In this document: piece by piece, positions 1-7,925 of the stretch
How the letters are laid out: the number at the start of each line of letters is the position of its first letter
How positions within the stretch are numbered: position 1 is the first letter of the stretch
Assembly: GCF_003584565.2 (NCBI RefSeq)
Contig: NZ_CP031010.1
Location: 1,860,001 to 1,924,000 of the forward strand
DNA from: Alteromonas sp. RKMC-009
GTDB taxonomy: Bacteria > Pseudomonadota > Gammaproteobacteria > Enterobacterales > Alteromonadaceae
Reading direction: 5' to 3'
Length of the DNA: 64,000 nucleotides
Position numbers and translations under genes: made by a program
Notes under the pieces: model-generated
Seen by the model: only the letters and a program-made list of their open reading frames with translations
What the model was told of the DNA's origin: nothing
The model's database searches: none

Positions 1-785
1 AAAGCAAATAACGATAACCGGTTTTTACGTCTGGCCTGTTCCCAGTCAGCAAGGTTATTGTCGTAACGGTTGGCTTCATATGCCTCATTGCTGAAGTACT
101 TCACTGTTTCAAAGTTCAGTAAGCTGTCTACCGCCCTTGAATGGGTTGATGAATCAGCCTGATTCATGGCATGAACAAAGCGCGTACGCCAGTTTGTTGC
201 TTTCATGGAATAAGCTACATATGCAATGACGGAGGCAAGGATAATAGTGGCAAAAGAAAGGCCAAACTGAAAAAAGAGCAGGCCGGTTACAATCAGAATT
301 TCCAGCAGAGTAGGGCCGATATTGAATACCATAAACCGCATCAGAAAGCTGATGCCGCTGGTACCGCGCTCTATATCCCGCGACAAACCGCCGGTCTGAC
401 GGTTCAGATGGAAAGATAAATCAAGGTCATGCAAGTGTTTAAAAACCCGTAGCCCCATACGTCGCATGGCCCTTTCAGTGACCCGTCCGAACAGCGTGTC
501 TCTGACTTCACCGATGATCACGTTAAGCAATTTCAACGTACCGTATGCCACAATTAATGCCAGAGGCACGGCAACCAGACCGGTGGCCGCATCTTTTGTG
601 TTCAGTGAATCGACTGTGTATTTAAGTACATAGGGCAGACCGATTGCTGCAAGCTTTGCCGCGATCAGGCAGGCCAGTGCGATGGCAACGCGGCTTTTAA
701 ACTCAAGTAAATAAGGCCAGAGCTGATTCAGCACGTGCCAGCGCACCGGAGTGTCCGGTGAAACATTAAATCGGGATGGTCTCAT
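1..785 (-). CDS. Atm1/HMT-type ABC exporter, N-terminal part (cut by window edge)
   Basis: The reading frame opens at an ATG at 785 and runs off the left edge of the window, so only about 261 residues of the membrane half are present. It starts MRPSRFNVSPDTPVRWHVLN and continues with hydrophobic helices and the stretch FHLNRQTGGLSRDIERGTSG followed by ISFLMRFMVFNIGPTLLEI, which is typical of the Atm1/HMT1 (ABCB7) family of heavy-metal or glutathione-conjugate exporters. The later part, NWRTRFVHAMNQADSSTHSR with AVDSLLNFETVKYFSNE, is also a family hallmark. The ATP-binding domain is outside the window. By family it is an inner-membrane homodimeric half-transporter; the substrate cannot be told from the sequence. 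It is transcribed away from moaA, and the 165-bp gap between them must hold both promoters. I saw no strong Shine-Dalgarno sequence. Confidence 0.85.
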   Translation of the reverse strand, partial: MRPSRFNVSPDTPVRWHVLNQLWPYLLEFKSRVAIALACLIAAKLAAIGLPYVLKYTVDSLNTKDAATGLVAVPLALIVAYGTLKLLNVIIGEVRDTLFGRVTERAMRRMGLRVFKHLHDLDLSFHLNRQTGGLSRDIERGTSGISFLMRFMVFNIGPTLLEILIVTGLLFFQFGLSFATIILASVIAYVAYSMKATNWRTRFVHAMNQADSSTHSRAVDSLLNFETVKYFSNEAYEANRYDNNLADWEQARRKNRLSLFA

Positions 786-950
786 CGTGAAAATGTGGTG
801 TACGACTGTATGTAAATAAGAGTACCGCAAAGCGTTGCGCGCTCAAAGTTTCACGTTAAACGCATTTTTTGTGTTCATGACGACATAGTTCTTTCGTGGT
901 AAAGTGCTAATCTGAATTGTTTCTTTCATTTTCCTGTCTTTACAGGGCCA

Positions 951-1940
951 ATGCTAAGCGGGAGTGTCTTTTTGTTACAGGACAACTTTGGTCGCCGGTT
1001 TCATTATCTGCGTTTATCCATCACAGAAGCATGCAATTTTAAGTGCCAGTATTGCCTGCCTGACGGATACCACGGGCCTTCTGACGACACATTTCTTACG
1101 CTGCCTGAGATAGATACGCTGGTACAGGCCTTTGCCGGTCTTGGCACATCTAAAATCCGGATCACCGGCGGTGAACCCAGCCTGAGGCGGGATTTTACCG
1201 ACGTGATTGCACTGTGTAAGAACACTAACGGCATTAATAAAGTGGCGACCACCACCCACGGCGGACGCCTGGCCAGAGATGCACAAAAATGGCGTGATGC
1301 CGGTCTTGATCAGGTTAATGTGAGCATTGACAGTCTTGACCCCCGCCAGTTTGCCGACATTGCCGGACAGAATAAATTAACTCAGGTGCTGGATGGCGTC
1401 AGTGCTGCCATTGATACCGGCATGACTGTGAAAGTGAATTCTGTTTATCTTAAACATTTTGCCGGTAAACAACTTCAGCAGTTTAAAGACTGGTTGAAAG
1501 ACACGCCAATTACCTTACGTTTCATTGAGTTGATGGAAACCGGTGATCATCCTGAATTCTTTGCACAACAGCACTTATCCGGCGGGCCGCTGAAGCAACA
1601 GCTGCTTAATGAAGGCTGGATGCCGGTATTGCGCAGCAAAGATGCCGGTCCGGCGCAGGAGTTTCATCATCCGGATTACGCAGGCCGCATTGGGCTCATC
1701 ATGCCTTACAGCAAAGATTTCTGCGCCAGTTGTAATCGTCTCAGGGTGGCCGCAAACGGCAAGTTACACCTCTGCCTGTTCAGTGAGCACGGTATTGATA
1801 TCCGCCCTTATCTGCAGCAGGGTGATGTGCAGGCATTAATGGCACACTTGCAGCAGTTGCTGACTCAGAAGCACGCGACGCATTATCTGCAGGATGGTAA
1901 TACCGGAGCAACGTCACATCTTGCGATGTTGGGCGGCTGA
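951..1940 (+). CDS. moaA: GTP 3',8-cyclase MoaA (molybdenum cofactor biosynthesis)
   Basis: A radical SAM enzyme of 329 residues that converts GTP to 3',8-cH2GTP, the first step of molybdopterin synthesis. The N-terminal CxxxCxxC motif is at C28/C32/C35 (CNFKCQYC) and is preceded by the family signature FHYLRLSITEA. The C-terminal second cluster motif is visible as FCASCNRLRV followed by HLCLF, and the protein ends in GG, the essential MoaA tail. Length agrees with MoaA (about 325-330). The gene stands alone, with no moaBCDE, moe or mog gene nearby. I saw no molybdenum-cofactor riboswitch in the short leader. A consumer of the cofactor, the YdeP-like oxidoreductase with fdhD, lies 28 kb downstream. 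An acetyltransferase gene follows 23 bp later and may be co-transcribed. Confidence 0.93.
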   Translation: MLSGSVFLLQDNFGRRFHYLRLSITEACNFKCQYCLPDGYHGPSDDTFLTLPEIDTLVQAFAGLGTSKIRITGGEPSLRRDFTDVIALCKNTNGINKVATTTHGGRLARDAQKWRDAGLDQVNVSIDSLDPRQFADIAGQNKLTQVLDGVSAAIDTGMTVKVNSVYLKHFAGKQLQQFKDWLKDTPITLRFIELMETGDHPEFFAQQHLSGGPLKQQLLNEGWMPVLRSKDAGPAQEFHHPDYAGRIGLIMPYSKDFCASCNRLRVAANGKLHLCLFSEHGIDIRPYLQQGDVQALMAHLQQLLTQKHATHYLQDGNTGATSHLAMLGG

Positions 1941-1963
1941 TTACCGTCCGCGGGTAGCAAATC

Positions 1964-2521
1964 ATGCACATTCCTCATACAAAAAGATTGTCCTTTCATT
2001 TTGTCACCGCAGATGACGCAGAGTTTTTGTGGTCGGTGGATCAGGATGAAGCCGTGATGAAGTACATCAATGGCGGTAAAAAAACATCTATGGAGACGAT
2101 TCGGGAACAGTTTATTCCGCGGATCCGGGCGTTTTCTGATGAAGCGAAAGGGTGGGGGCTTTGGCGGGTGAGTGCTCTGGAGTCACCACAGGAAGATCTG
2201 GGTTGGATTCTGGTGCGGCCCTTCGGATTTTTCACCGGTGAAAGGGATGATAATAATCTGGAGCTGGGCTGGCGCTTTCACCGCAAAACCTGGGGAAAGG
2301 GGATTGCCACCGAAGCTGCAGCACAGGTCAAACAGGCGTTATATGTTAACGGGACAAACCAGTTTTCAGCCATTGCACTGCCGGATAACAAGGCATCAGT
2401 AAACGTAATGGAAAAGCTGGGTATGACGTTTTCGCACCGTTATCTCTATTCTGATGCAGTGTTCAATGATGAAGTCGTGGTTTACCGGCAGACACTGTTA
2501 CCAGCAAAACCGGTGTGCTGA
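1964..2521 (+). CDS. GNAT-family N-acetyltransferase, RimJ/RimL type
   Basis: A cytoplasmic protein of 185 residues with the layout of RimJ/RimL-like GNAT enzymes. It begins TKRLSFHFVTADDAEFLW (the usual 'TERL.LR....D' opening), has WGLWRVSALES in the central strand, and the acetyl-CoA loop region as LELGWRFHRKTWGKGIATEA, where the R/Q-x-x-G-x-G/A element is GKGIATEA. It ends with ALPDNKASVNVMEKLGMTF, the conserved 'N..S..v.eKlGf' motif. By family it acetylates an amino group of a protein N-terminus or small molecule; the substrate cannot be told. It follows moaA by 23 bp on the same strand and is convergent with the receiver-TPR gene. Confidence 0.85.
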   Translation: MHIPHTKRLSFHFVTADDAEFLWSVDQDEAVMKYINGGKKTSMETIREQFIPRIRAFSDEAKGWGLWRVSALESPQEDLGWILVRPFGFFTGERDDNNLELGWRFHRKTWGKGIATEAAAQVKQALYVNGTNQFSAIALPDNKASVNVMEKLGMTFSHRYLYSDAVFNDEVVVYRQTLLPAKPVC

Positions 2522-2544
2522 GAAACCGTCAACTGATCAGGTGA

Positions 2545-4170
2545 TTAAAGGCCGCTGAGACTACTTTTTACCCGGTGATAGCGGCGTTCCTGTTCATCTG
2601 TCAGGGTGGCCGACTCCAGCGTTTTCATGCAGTTGAAAATTATTTTTTTATTGTCTTCTGTTTGCCTCGCAGGGTTATCCCTGATCTCAGACGCGGTGGT
2701 TTGCAGCAGATTCAGCGCTATGGCAGGGTTCTTTGGCATAACCGTAAATGCCTGGCGGAAGGCAATAAGCGCATTGGCTACATCGCCTTCGCGGAAATAG
2801 TTTACAGCCGTGTTGTTCAGCGCTTTCGGGCTTTCTGCAATCTCCCGTTTCTCCTGCTGTTGCTGCTTCAGATAATGCATAAACAGCGCACTTTGATTTT
2901 CATCGGTAACACAACGCCGCTCAACTTCATCCAGAATCGCTAACGCATGCTCCTGCAAGCCAACCTCATGAAAAGCTTTCGCTCTGTCCATCAGGGCTTC
3001 AGTATTCTCATGGCTCATATCGGCATTTTGTAACTGACTCAACAGCATGCGGGCTTTATCGGTTTCATCTTCAAGATAATACAGCCTGGCATCAATGACT
3101 TTTAGTTCACTGTCTACCTCTGCTTTCGGAAACGCTTCTTTCATCTGACGGATAAAGTCCTGCGTTTGCCTGACCAGTTTTCCTGTCTCTGCTGCGTCGG
3201 CGGTCATGGCAAAATCAATGCCCGCGCGGGCCACGTTGAGGTAATTTTCTGGTTTGTCGTGAATCGAATGCTTAGCGTATTTTACCACCCGTCTTGCTGC
3301 GTCAAACTGCGCAGGGAAATCGTGGGTGATCTTAGACAAATCCACGGCCTGTTTATGCCGGTGCACATTACGGGGAGAGATTGAGGATGCCAGAGTGACA
3401 GACTCCAGCGCATCATCGAACTCCTGTTGCTTTATCTGCAACGCCGCCAGTAAATCGTAGGCGCTGAGCATGGCGTCCGGCTGAAATGCCAGCCTGAGGA
3501 TAAGCTTTTCCGCTTCATCATCTTTATCCAGTTGCAGATAGCAACGAACCAGTCCCAGCTTTGCCCAGGTAAAATCCTGCACATTGATGATGGCCTGATA
3601 AAAATCAGCGGCTTCTTCAAAGTGTTCGCATAAAAGCAATAATTCGCCTTTTGTTCGCAGGGCCAGCGGGAAAAATTCAGCGTTATTGGGCTCCGTCAGA
3701 AAGCGCTCAAGTTCGTCAAGTGCCCCTTCGAAATCCCCCTTGTCCATCAACGCATAAACATCTTTGAGCGCTTGTTTGCGAACCAGTACGCGACTCAGAC
3801 GTTTATCCAGCTCTTTTACTGAGAACGGTTTGGCAAGAAACTCGTCCGGTTGCAGTTCAACGATGGAATGAACGATCTCAGCAGTAGTGTCTGAAGAAAT
3901 AAAAACGAACGCAGTGGTCAGAGGCAGGATCTTGTGGGCTTTGAGTTGTTCGTAGAGAAAGTAACCTTCCTTTTCTTCCCGCAGATCATACGCGCACACG
4001 ACAAGTTCAAAGGTTTCTTCTCTTATCAGGCGCAGGGCTTCGTCAGCTTTATCAATATAACTGATTTGCTGGAACCCGAGTTCTTCCATTGTGTATTTCA
4101 AATATCCCTTCGCCAGGATCTGATCATCTACAATCAGAACACGAATAGCGCGGGCAAGCTTGATATTCAT
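2545..4170 (-). CDS. Response-regulator receiver domain fused to TPR repeats, degenerate phosphosite
   Basis: About 541 residues. Residues 8-130 form a CheY-like receiver with the acidic pair D15-D16 (VLIVDDQ), a Ser/Thr strand (FVFISSDT) and the lysine in FLAKPFS. The rest is helical and TPR-like (for example ALRTKGELLLLCEHFEEAAD and LNNTAVNYFREGDVANALIA). Relatives with this layout usually carry the phosphoacceptor as C-D-Y-N-L; here the strand reads C59-A60-Y61-D62-L63, so the usual position is alanine and the nearest acid is two residues later. Phosphorylation may therefore be lost or shifted. There is no DNA-binding output domain, so the protein probably acts through protein contacts. 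I chose the ATG at 4170 (MNIKLARAIRV) because it sits at the usual distance from the first strand; an ATG at 4203 adds 11 residues. Confidence 0.8.
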   Translation of the reverse strand: MNIKLARAIRVLIVDDQILAKGYLKYTMEELGFQQISYIDKADEALRLIREETFELVVCAYDLREEKEGYFLYEQLKAHKILPLTTAFVFISSDTTAEIVHSIVELQPDEFLAKPFSVKELDKRLSRVLVRKQALKDVYALMDKGDFEGALDELERFLTEPNNAEFFPLALRTKGELLLLCEHFEEAADFYQAIINVQDFTWAKLGLVRCYLQLDKDDEAEKLILRLAFQPDAMLSAYDLLAALQIKQQEFDDALESVTLASSISPRNVHRHKQAVDLSKITHDFPAQFDAARRVVKYAKHSIHDKPENYLNVARAGIDFAMTADAAETGKLVRQTQDFIRQMKEAFPKAEVDSELKVIDARLYYLEDETDKARMLLSQLQNADMSHENTEALMDRAKAFHEVGLQEHALAILDEVERRCVTDENQSALFMHYLKQQQQEKREIAESPKALNNTAVNYFREGDVANALIAFRQAFTVMPKNPAIALNLLQTTASEIRDNPARQTEDNKKIIFNCMKTLESATLTDEQERRYHRVKSSLSGL

Positions 4171-4320
4171 CGTGCGTGTTACTACCTGTCCATAGTAATA
4201 CATTGTGCTGTTTTTGTATCGGCAGCATCCTGCAAAACTATTAGGAAAATCAACTGCAATAGTTAATCAGCACCTTAGCACGGTTTGAAATACAAAGAGA
4301 ATGGGAAAGTTAACAGGGAA

Positions 4321-4370
4321 GTGGTGGACGTCTACTGTGTCTCGCAACGAAGTTGTTGAGCCAGTGAACG
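4321..4370 (-). pseudogene. Decayed tRNA-Val fragment 1
   Basis: The first bases match the 3' end of the neighbouring tRNA-Val genes (GTGGTGGACG then TCTACT in place of CTACTGG). They are followed by a non-tRNA stretch with CAACGAAGTTGTTGA and then a short match to the T-arm (CCAGTGA). Anticodon arm and 5' half are missing. It shares its odd middle with a second fragment at 4528-4600, so both probably come from one altered copy that was duplicated. No functional tRNA can fold from it. Confidence 0.6.
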
Positions 4371-4417
4371 GACAAGTTACTTGATATATAAACGAAATAA
4401 GGAATATAAAAAGGAAG

Positions 4418-4493
4418 TGGTGGACGCTACTGGACTTGAACCAGTGACCCTCGCCTTGTAAGGGCGATGCTCTCCCAACTGAGCTAAGCGTCC
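4418..4493 (-). tRNA. tRNA-Val(UAC), copy 1
   Basis: A 76-nt cloverleaf with encoded CCA. On the minus strand it begins GGACGCTTAGCTCAGTTGGG, has the anticodon loop CTTACAA (anticodon UAC) between CGCC and GGCG, and the T-loop GGTTCAAGTCC. It is the last gene of a four-copy tRNA-Val cluster read leftwards from the promoter at 4968-4995. In E. coli the valU cluster also lies beside gltX, so this is conserved synteny. Confidence 0.95.
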
Positions 4494-4527
4494 GAATTTT
4501 TTGCTGCAACAAATTTTTAAAAGGGAA

Positions 4528-4600
4528 GTGGTGGACGTCTACTCGAAGCTCTTATTAAAAGAATGCAACGAAGTTGTTGAACCAGTGACCCTCGCCGTAC
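4528..4600 (-). pseudogene. Decayed tRNA-Val fragment 2
   Basis: It carries the 3' end of tRNA-Val (GTGGTGGACG followed by TCTACT), then about 37 nt of unrelated sequence including GCAACGAAGTTGTTG, then the T-arm and variable-loop portion GAACCAGTGACCCTCGCC. The anticodon arm is lost. It lies between tRNA-Val copies 1 and 2 and shares its inserted middle with the fragment at 4321-4370. It is most likely a remnant of unequal recombination in the tandem array. Confidence 0.65.
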
Positions 4601-4614
4601 CAATTCAAAAGAAT

Positions 4615-4690
4615 TGGTGGACGCTACTGGACTTGAACCAGTGACCCTCGCCTTGTAAGGGCGATGCTCTCCCAACTGAGCTAAGCGTCC
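4615..4690 (-). tRNA. tRNA-Val(UAC), copy 2
   Basis: It has the same 76 nt as the other copies of this cluster, with anticodon UAC, encoded CCA and intact acceptor, D, anticodon and T arms. Spacing to copy 3 is 50 bp. Confidence 0.95.
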
Positions 4691-4740
4691 GGTAATTTGT
4701 TGCTAAAAGAAAGAAACTGCTCACAGTGATAGTGAGAAAG

Positions 4741-4816
4741 TGGTGGACGCTACTGGACTTGAACCAGTGACCCTCGCCTTGTAAGGGCGATGCTCTCCCA
4801 ACTGAGCTAAGCGTCC
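4741..4816 (-). tRNA. tRNA-Val(UAC), copy 3
   Basis: A 76-nt tRNA, identical by eye to copies 1, 2 and 4, with anticodon UAC and encoded CCA. It is separated from copy 4 by 36 bp. Confidence 0.95.
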
Positions 4817-4852
4817 TCTTTCTTTTCAAACAGCCCACCGCTCAAGGCGAAG

Positions 4853-4928
4853 TGGTGGACGCTACTGGACTTGAACCAGTGACCCTCGCCTTGTAAGGGC
4901 GATGCTCTCCCAACTGAGCTAAGCGTCC
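4853..4928 (-). tRNA. tRNA-Val(UAC), copy 4 (promoter-proximal)
   Basis: First tRNA of the leftward cluster: 76 nt, anticodon UAC, encoded CCA. It starts about 40 bp downstream of a near-consensus promoter on the minus strand. Confidence 0.95.
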
Positions 4929-4967
4929 GCTGTTTGTTACCTGTCCGTGCTGGACAAGTGGGGCGGT

Positions 4968-4995
4968 ATTATAGGGTTGCATTCGATGGTGTCAA
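4968..4995 (-). promoter_or_regulatory. Sigma-70 promoter of the tRNA-Val cluster
   Basis: On the minus strand a perfect -35 TTGACA (4990-4995) and a perfect -10 TATAAT (4968-4973) are 16 bp apart. They are followed by the GC-rich discriminator ACCGCCCC, the hallmark of stable-RNA promoters under stringent control. No other promoter is evident between it and the tRNAs. Confidence 0.9.
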
Positions 4996-5229
4996 CAACA
5001 AAATTACGGAAAAATGACTGCCTGATTGAATTCCGATCAATTCGCAGGGTGCTGATGTTTCTCTGTCCGGTGGGTGACGGAATTTTGAGCACTAAATGAA
5101 AATCCCGTCCATTATTTCGCAGTTAACCGCTGATATTAAATAATGGCACGATAGCTGGCTTTTGCCGCGCCGGATTGGCTGGTAGAATGCACGCAATTTT
5201 TTACTTCCATTTAAAGATAGAGAAACTAC

Positions 5230-6639
5230 ATGTCTGTCGTAACGCGATTTGCTCCCAGCCCTACAGGCTATCTTCACGTTGGTGGTGCCCGTACTGCACT
5301 TTATTCCTGGTTATATGCAAAAGCCAAAGGTGGCGAATTTGTTCTTCGTATAGAAGATACCGATCTGGAACGTTCAACAGAAGAAGCCAAGCAAGCCATT
5401 CTTGATGGTATGCAATGGCTGGGTCTGACCTGGGATAAAGGTCCGTATTATCAGACACAACGTTTTGACCGTTATAAAGAACTGATTCAGCAAATGTTGG
5501 ATGAAGGTAAAGCTTATAAGTGCTTCATGAGTTCAGAAGAACTGGATGCCATTCGTGAAAAGCAAAAAGATAACGGCGAGAAGCCCCGTTATCCCGGTAC
5601 ATGGCGTGATCGTACAGATCACCCGGAAGGTCAGCCTTTTGTTATCCGTTTCAAAAACCCGCAGGAAGGCACGGTAGTTATTAACGACCATATCCGTGGC
5701 AAAATCGAAATCAGTAATAAAGAGCTGGATGATCTGATCATTCAGCGTTCTGACGGTTCGCCTACTTATAACTTCTGTGTTGTAGTGGATGACTGGGATA
5801 TGGGTATTACCCACGTAGTGCGTGGCGAAGACCACATTAATAACACGCCACGCCAGATTAATATCCTGGAAGCATTGGGTGCGCCGGTGCCTGAATACGC
5901 TCACGTATCTATGATTCTTGGTGATGATGGCAAGAAGCTTTCTAAGCGTCATGGTGCTGTGAGTGTAATGCAGTATCGCGATGATGGTTATCTGCCGCAG
6001 GCGGTACTTAACTATCTGGTTCGTCTGGGTTGGTCTCACGGTGATCAGGAAATCTTCTCACTGAAAGAAATGATTGAATATTTCGATCTGGATGCCATTG
6101 GTCAGTCTGCTTCTGCTTTTAATACTGAAAAACTGGTATGGCTGAATCAACACTACATGAAAACGCTGCCGGCCAGTGAGGTTGCGTCACGTCTGAAATG
6201 GCATTTTGATGAGATGAATATCGATTTGGCAGCCGGACCGGCATTGGAATCGGTTATTGCTATTCAGGCTGATCGTGTCAAAACGCTCAAAGAGCTGGCG
6301 GAAATCAGTACTTACTTCTATGTGGACTTTGAAGATTTCGATGCGAATGCTGCGAAAAAGCATCTGCGACCTGTTGCCAAAGAGCCTCTGGAGATGGTTA
6401 AAGATAAGTTGTTGGCTATTGAAGAATGGAATCCGGAAAATATCGGTGCTGCTATTAATGCGGCGGCAGAATCTCTGGGTGTGGGAATGGGTAAAGTCGG
6501 TATGCCTCTACGTGTTGCAGCAACCGGAAGTGGTAACTCTCCGTCGCTGGATGTAACGCTGAATTTGCTCTCAAAAGCCAAAATTGAAGAGAGAATAAAC
6601 AAAGCGCTTACTTTTATAGCAAACAGAGAAAATTCCTAA
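5230..6639 (+). CDS. gltX: Glutamyl-tRNA synthetase
   Basis: A class I aminoacyl-tRNA synthetase of 469 residues that charges tRNA-Glu with glutamate in the cytoplasm. The HIGH-type motif is at residues 10-20 ([16 protein letters not shown]) and the KMSKS-type motif is KLSKRHG around residue 240. The body contains the GluRS signatures [13 protein letters not shown] and [19 protein letters not shown], and the C-terminal anticodon-binding region reads [16 protein letters not shown]. Full length for the bacterial enzyme (about 470). It lies between the divergent tRNA-Val cluster and a co-directional tRNA-Ala/tRNA-Glu cluster, so the enzyme sits next to four copies of its own substrate tRNA. The stop codon is only nine bases before the -35 element of the next tRNA promoter. 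Confidence 0.97.
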   Translation: MSVVTRFAPSPTGYLHVGGARTALYSWLYAKAKGGEFVLRIEDTDLERSTEEAKQAILDGMQWLGLTWDKGPYYQTQRFDRYKELIQQMLDEGKAYKCFMSSEELDAIREKQKDNGEKPRYPGTWRDRTDHPEGQPFVIRFKNPQEGTVVINDHIRGKIEISNKELDDLIIQRSDGSPTYNFCVVVDDWDMGITHVVRGEDHINNTPRQINILEALGAPVPEYAHVSMILGDDGKKLSKRHGAVSVMQYRDDGYLPQAVLNYLVRLGWSHGDQEIFSLKEMIEYFDLDAIGQSASAFNTEKLVWLNQHYMKTLPASEVASRLKWHFDEMNIDLAAGPALESVIAIQADRVKTLKELAEISTYFYVDFEDFDANAAKKHLRPVAKEPLEMVKDKLLAIEEWNPENIGAAINAAAESLGVGMGKVGMPLRVAATGSGNSPSLDVTLNLLSKAKIEERINKALTFIANRENS

Positions 6640-6647
6640 AAAAACCG

Positions 6648-6676
6648 TTGACAGGGCAGTGGGGTATGCCTAGAAT
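6648..6676 (+). promoter_or_regulatory. Sigma-70 promoter of the tRNA-Ala/tRNA-Glu cluster
   Basis: A -35 TTGACA (6648-6653) and -10 TAGAAT (6671-6676) are separated by 17 bp and followed by the GC-rich discriminator GCGCCCCGC, as expected for a stringently controlled stable-RNA promoter. It begins right after the gltX stop codon. Confidence 0.88.
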
Positions 6677-6729
6677 GCGCCCCGCTGTCACGGAACAGTC
6701 ACACGAAATACAGTGACCATTCCAAGTAC

Positions 6730-6805
6730 GGGGCCATAGCTCAGCTGGGAGAGCGCCTGCATGGCATGCAGGAGGTCGGCGGTTCGATCCCGCCTGGCTC
6801 CACCA
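6730..6805 (+). tRNA. tRNA-Ala(GGC)
   Basis: A 76-nt tRNA with encoded CCA. The anticodon arm is CCTGC-ATGGCAT-GCAGG, giving anticodon GGC. The E. coli alaW/alaX genes, also tRNA-Ala(GGC), lie next to gltX as well. It is the first gene of the cluster with four tRNA-Glu. Confidence 0.95.
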
Positions 6806-6902
6806 AATTCTTAGAGAATTTACAGTAGTCGGAAATACATTTTCCGGTAAGTTCTTAGGTAAGGCAATAAGGTCGCTCATCTCGCGGGCTCGATTCGCCT
6901 TA

Positions 6903-6943
6903 CTGAAAATCTCGGAAGCTTGCTTCCGAAAGCAGATTTTCAG
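6903..6943 (+). other. Hairpin abutting tRNA-Glu copy 1
   Basis: Inverted repeat CTGAAAATCT / AGATTTTCAG enclosing TCGGAAGC / GCTTCCGA. The 3' arm ends on the first base of the mature tRNA-Glu. It is a different version of the hairpin in front of copies 2-4 and probably serves in processing of the multi-tRNA transcript. Confidence 0.6.
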
Positions 6944-7018
6944 TCCCCTTCGTCTAGAGGCCTAGGACACCGCCCTTTCACGGCGGTAACAGGGGTTCGA
7001 ATCCCCTAGGGGACGCCA
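6943..7018 (+). tRNA. tRNA-Glu(UUC), copy 1
   Basis: A 76-nt tRNA with encoded CCA, starting GTCCCCTTCGTCTAGAGGCC. The anticodon arm CCGCC-CTTTCAC-GGCGG gives anticodon UUC. It is the first of four identical copies spaced 267, 267 and 338 bp apart. A strong hairpin lies directly against its 5' end. Confidence 0.96.
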
Positions 7019-7169
7019 TATTATATCGCGTCACAGTCGGTTAAAACTGTGAAATAGGCCGGAGTTGTTGTTTGTAGCTTGTATCAGTGAGTTACACTTA
7101 AGCAGTTTCAGGACTTGAAAGTCAGTAAAGCAATAAGGTCGCGCGGTTCGCAGGCTCACCTTGCCTTTA

Positions 7170-7210
7170 CTGAAATTTAGCGAAGCATGCTTCGCTGAGC
7201 AAAATTTCAG
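7170..7210 (+). other. Hairpin abutting tRNA-Glu copy 2
   Basis: Inverted repeat CTGAAATT / AATTTCAG enclosing the perfect palindrome AGCGAAGCATGCTTCGCT. The last paired base is the first base of the mature tRNA. The same structure precedes copies 3 and 4. Confidence 0.6.
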
Positions 7211-7285
7211 TCCCCTTCGTCTAGAGGCCTAGGACACCGCCCTTTCACGGCGGTAACAGGGGTTCGAATCCCCTAGGGGACGCCA
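7210..7285 (+). tRNA. tRNA-Glu(UUC), copy 2
   Basis: Identical to copy 1: 76 nt, anticodon UUC, encoded CCA. The spacer on either side is a near-copy of the next spacer, showing tandem duplication of a 267-bp unit. Confidence 0.96.
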
Positions 7286-7476
7286 TTTATATCGCGTCAC
7301 AGTCGATTGAAACTGTGAGATAGGCCGGAGTTGTTGTTTGTAGCTTGCATCAGTGAGTTACATTTAAGCAGCTTCAGGACTTGAAAGTTCAGTAAAGCAA
7401 TAATGTCGCGCGGTTCGCAGGCTCACCTTGCCTTTACTGAAATTTAGCGAAGCATGCTTCGCTGAGCAAAATTTCA

Positions 7477-7552
7477 GTCCCCTTCGTCTAGAGGCCTAGG
7501 ACACCGCCCTTTCACGGCGGTAACAGGGGTTCGAATCCCCTAGGGGACGCCA
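7477..7552 (+). tRNA. tRNA-Glu(UUC), copy 3
   Basis: Identical to copies 1 and 2: 76 nt, anticodon UUC, encoded CCA. It lies exactly one 267-bp repeat unit after copy 2. Confidence 0.96.
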
Positions 7553-7814
7553 TTTATATCGCGTCACAGTCGGTTAAAACTGTGAGATAGGCCGGAGCTG
7601 TTGTTTGTAGCTTGCATCATTGAGTTATATTTAAGCAGCTTCAGGACTTGAAAGTTCAGTAAGAGGAATAAGGTCGCTCATCTCGCGGGCTCGATTCGCC
7701 TTACTGAAAATCTCGGAAGCTTGCTTCCGAACCTAGGATAAGGTCGCTCTCACGATAAATCGTGAATCGCCTTACAGAAATTTAGCGAAGCATGCTTCGC
7801 AAGACAAAATTTCA
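7553..7814 (+). repeat. Mosaic spacer between tRNA-Glu copies 3 and 4
   Basis: This spacer is 71 bp longer than the two before it. Its first part repeats the standard spacer (GCGTCACAGTCGGTTAAAAC and so on). It then carries a block like the one before copy 1 (GGTCGCTCATCTCGCGGGC, then a CTCGGAAGCTTGCTTCCGA half-hairpin), a CCTAGG junction, and finally the standard AGCGAAGCATGCTTCG hairpin. It looks like a recombinant between two spacer types. Confidence 0.6.
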
Positions 7815-7890
7815 GTCCCCTTCGTCTAGAGGCCTAGGACACCGCCCTTTCACGGCGGTAACAGGGGTTCGAATCCCCTAGGGGACGCCA
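7815..7890 (+). tRNA. tRNA-Glu(UUC), copy 4
   Basis: Identical to the other three copies: 76 nt, anticodon UUC, encoded CCA. It is the last gene of the cluster and is followed within seven bases by an intrinsic terminator. Confidence 0.96.
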
Positions 7891-7896
7891 TATAAG

Positions 7897-7925
7897 AAAG
7901 ACCAGCAAATGCTGGTCTTTTTTTT
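7897..7925 (+). terminator. Intrinsic terminator of the tRNA-Ala/Glu cluster
   Basis: Perfect ten-base stem AAAGACCAGC / GCTGGTCTTT with an AAAT loop, running into eight T residues. Confidence 0.92.

Noticed and set aside
171..419. 82-codon frame on the plus strand at the left edge
   Set aside because: It runs antisense to the ABC exporter reading frame, which has clear family likeness.
786..950. Possible molybdenum-cofactor riboswitch in front of moaA
   Set aside because: The leader is short and I could not trace the conserved stems of that riboswitch.
4267..4512. Protein-like frame across the tRNA-Val cluster, containing a repeated RTLSSVGRASPLQGEGHWFK peptide
   Set aside because: It is a translation of tRNA-Val genes; the same peptide recurs at 4605-4838 only because the tRNAs repeat.
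6903..7815. CRISPR-like regular spacing of repeats
   Set aside because: The repeats are tRNA-Glu genes with their spacers, far longer than CRISPR units and without cas genes.
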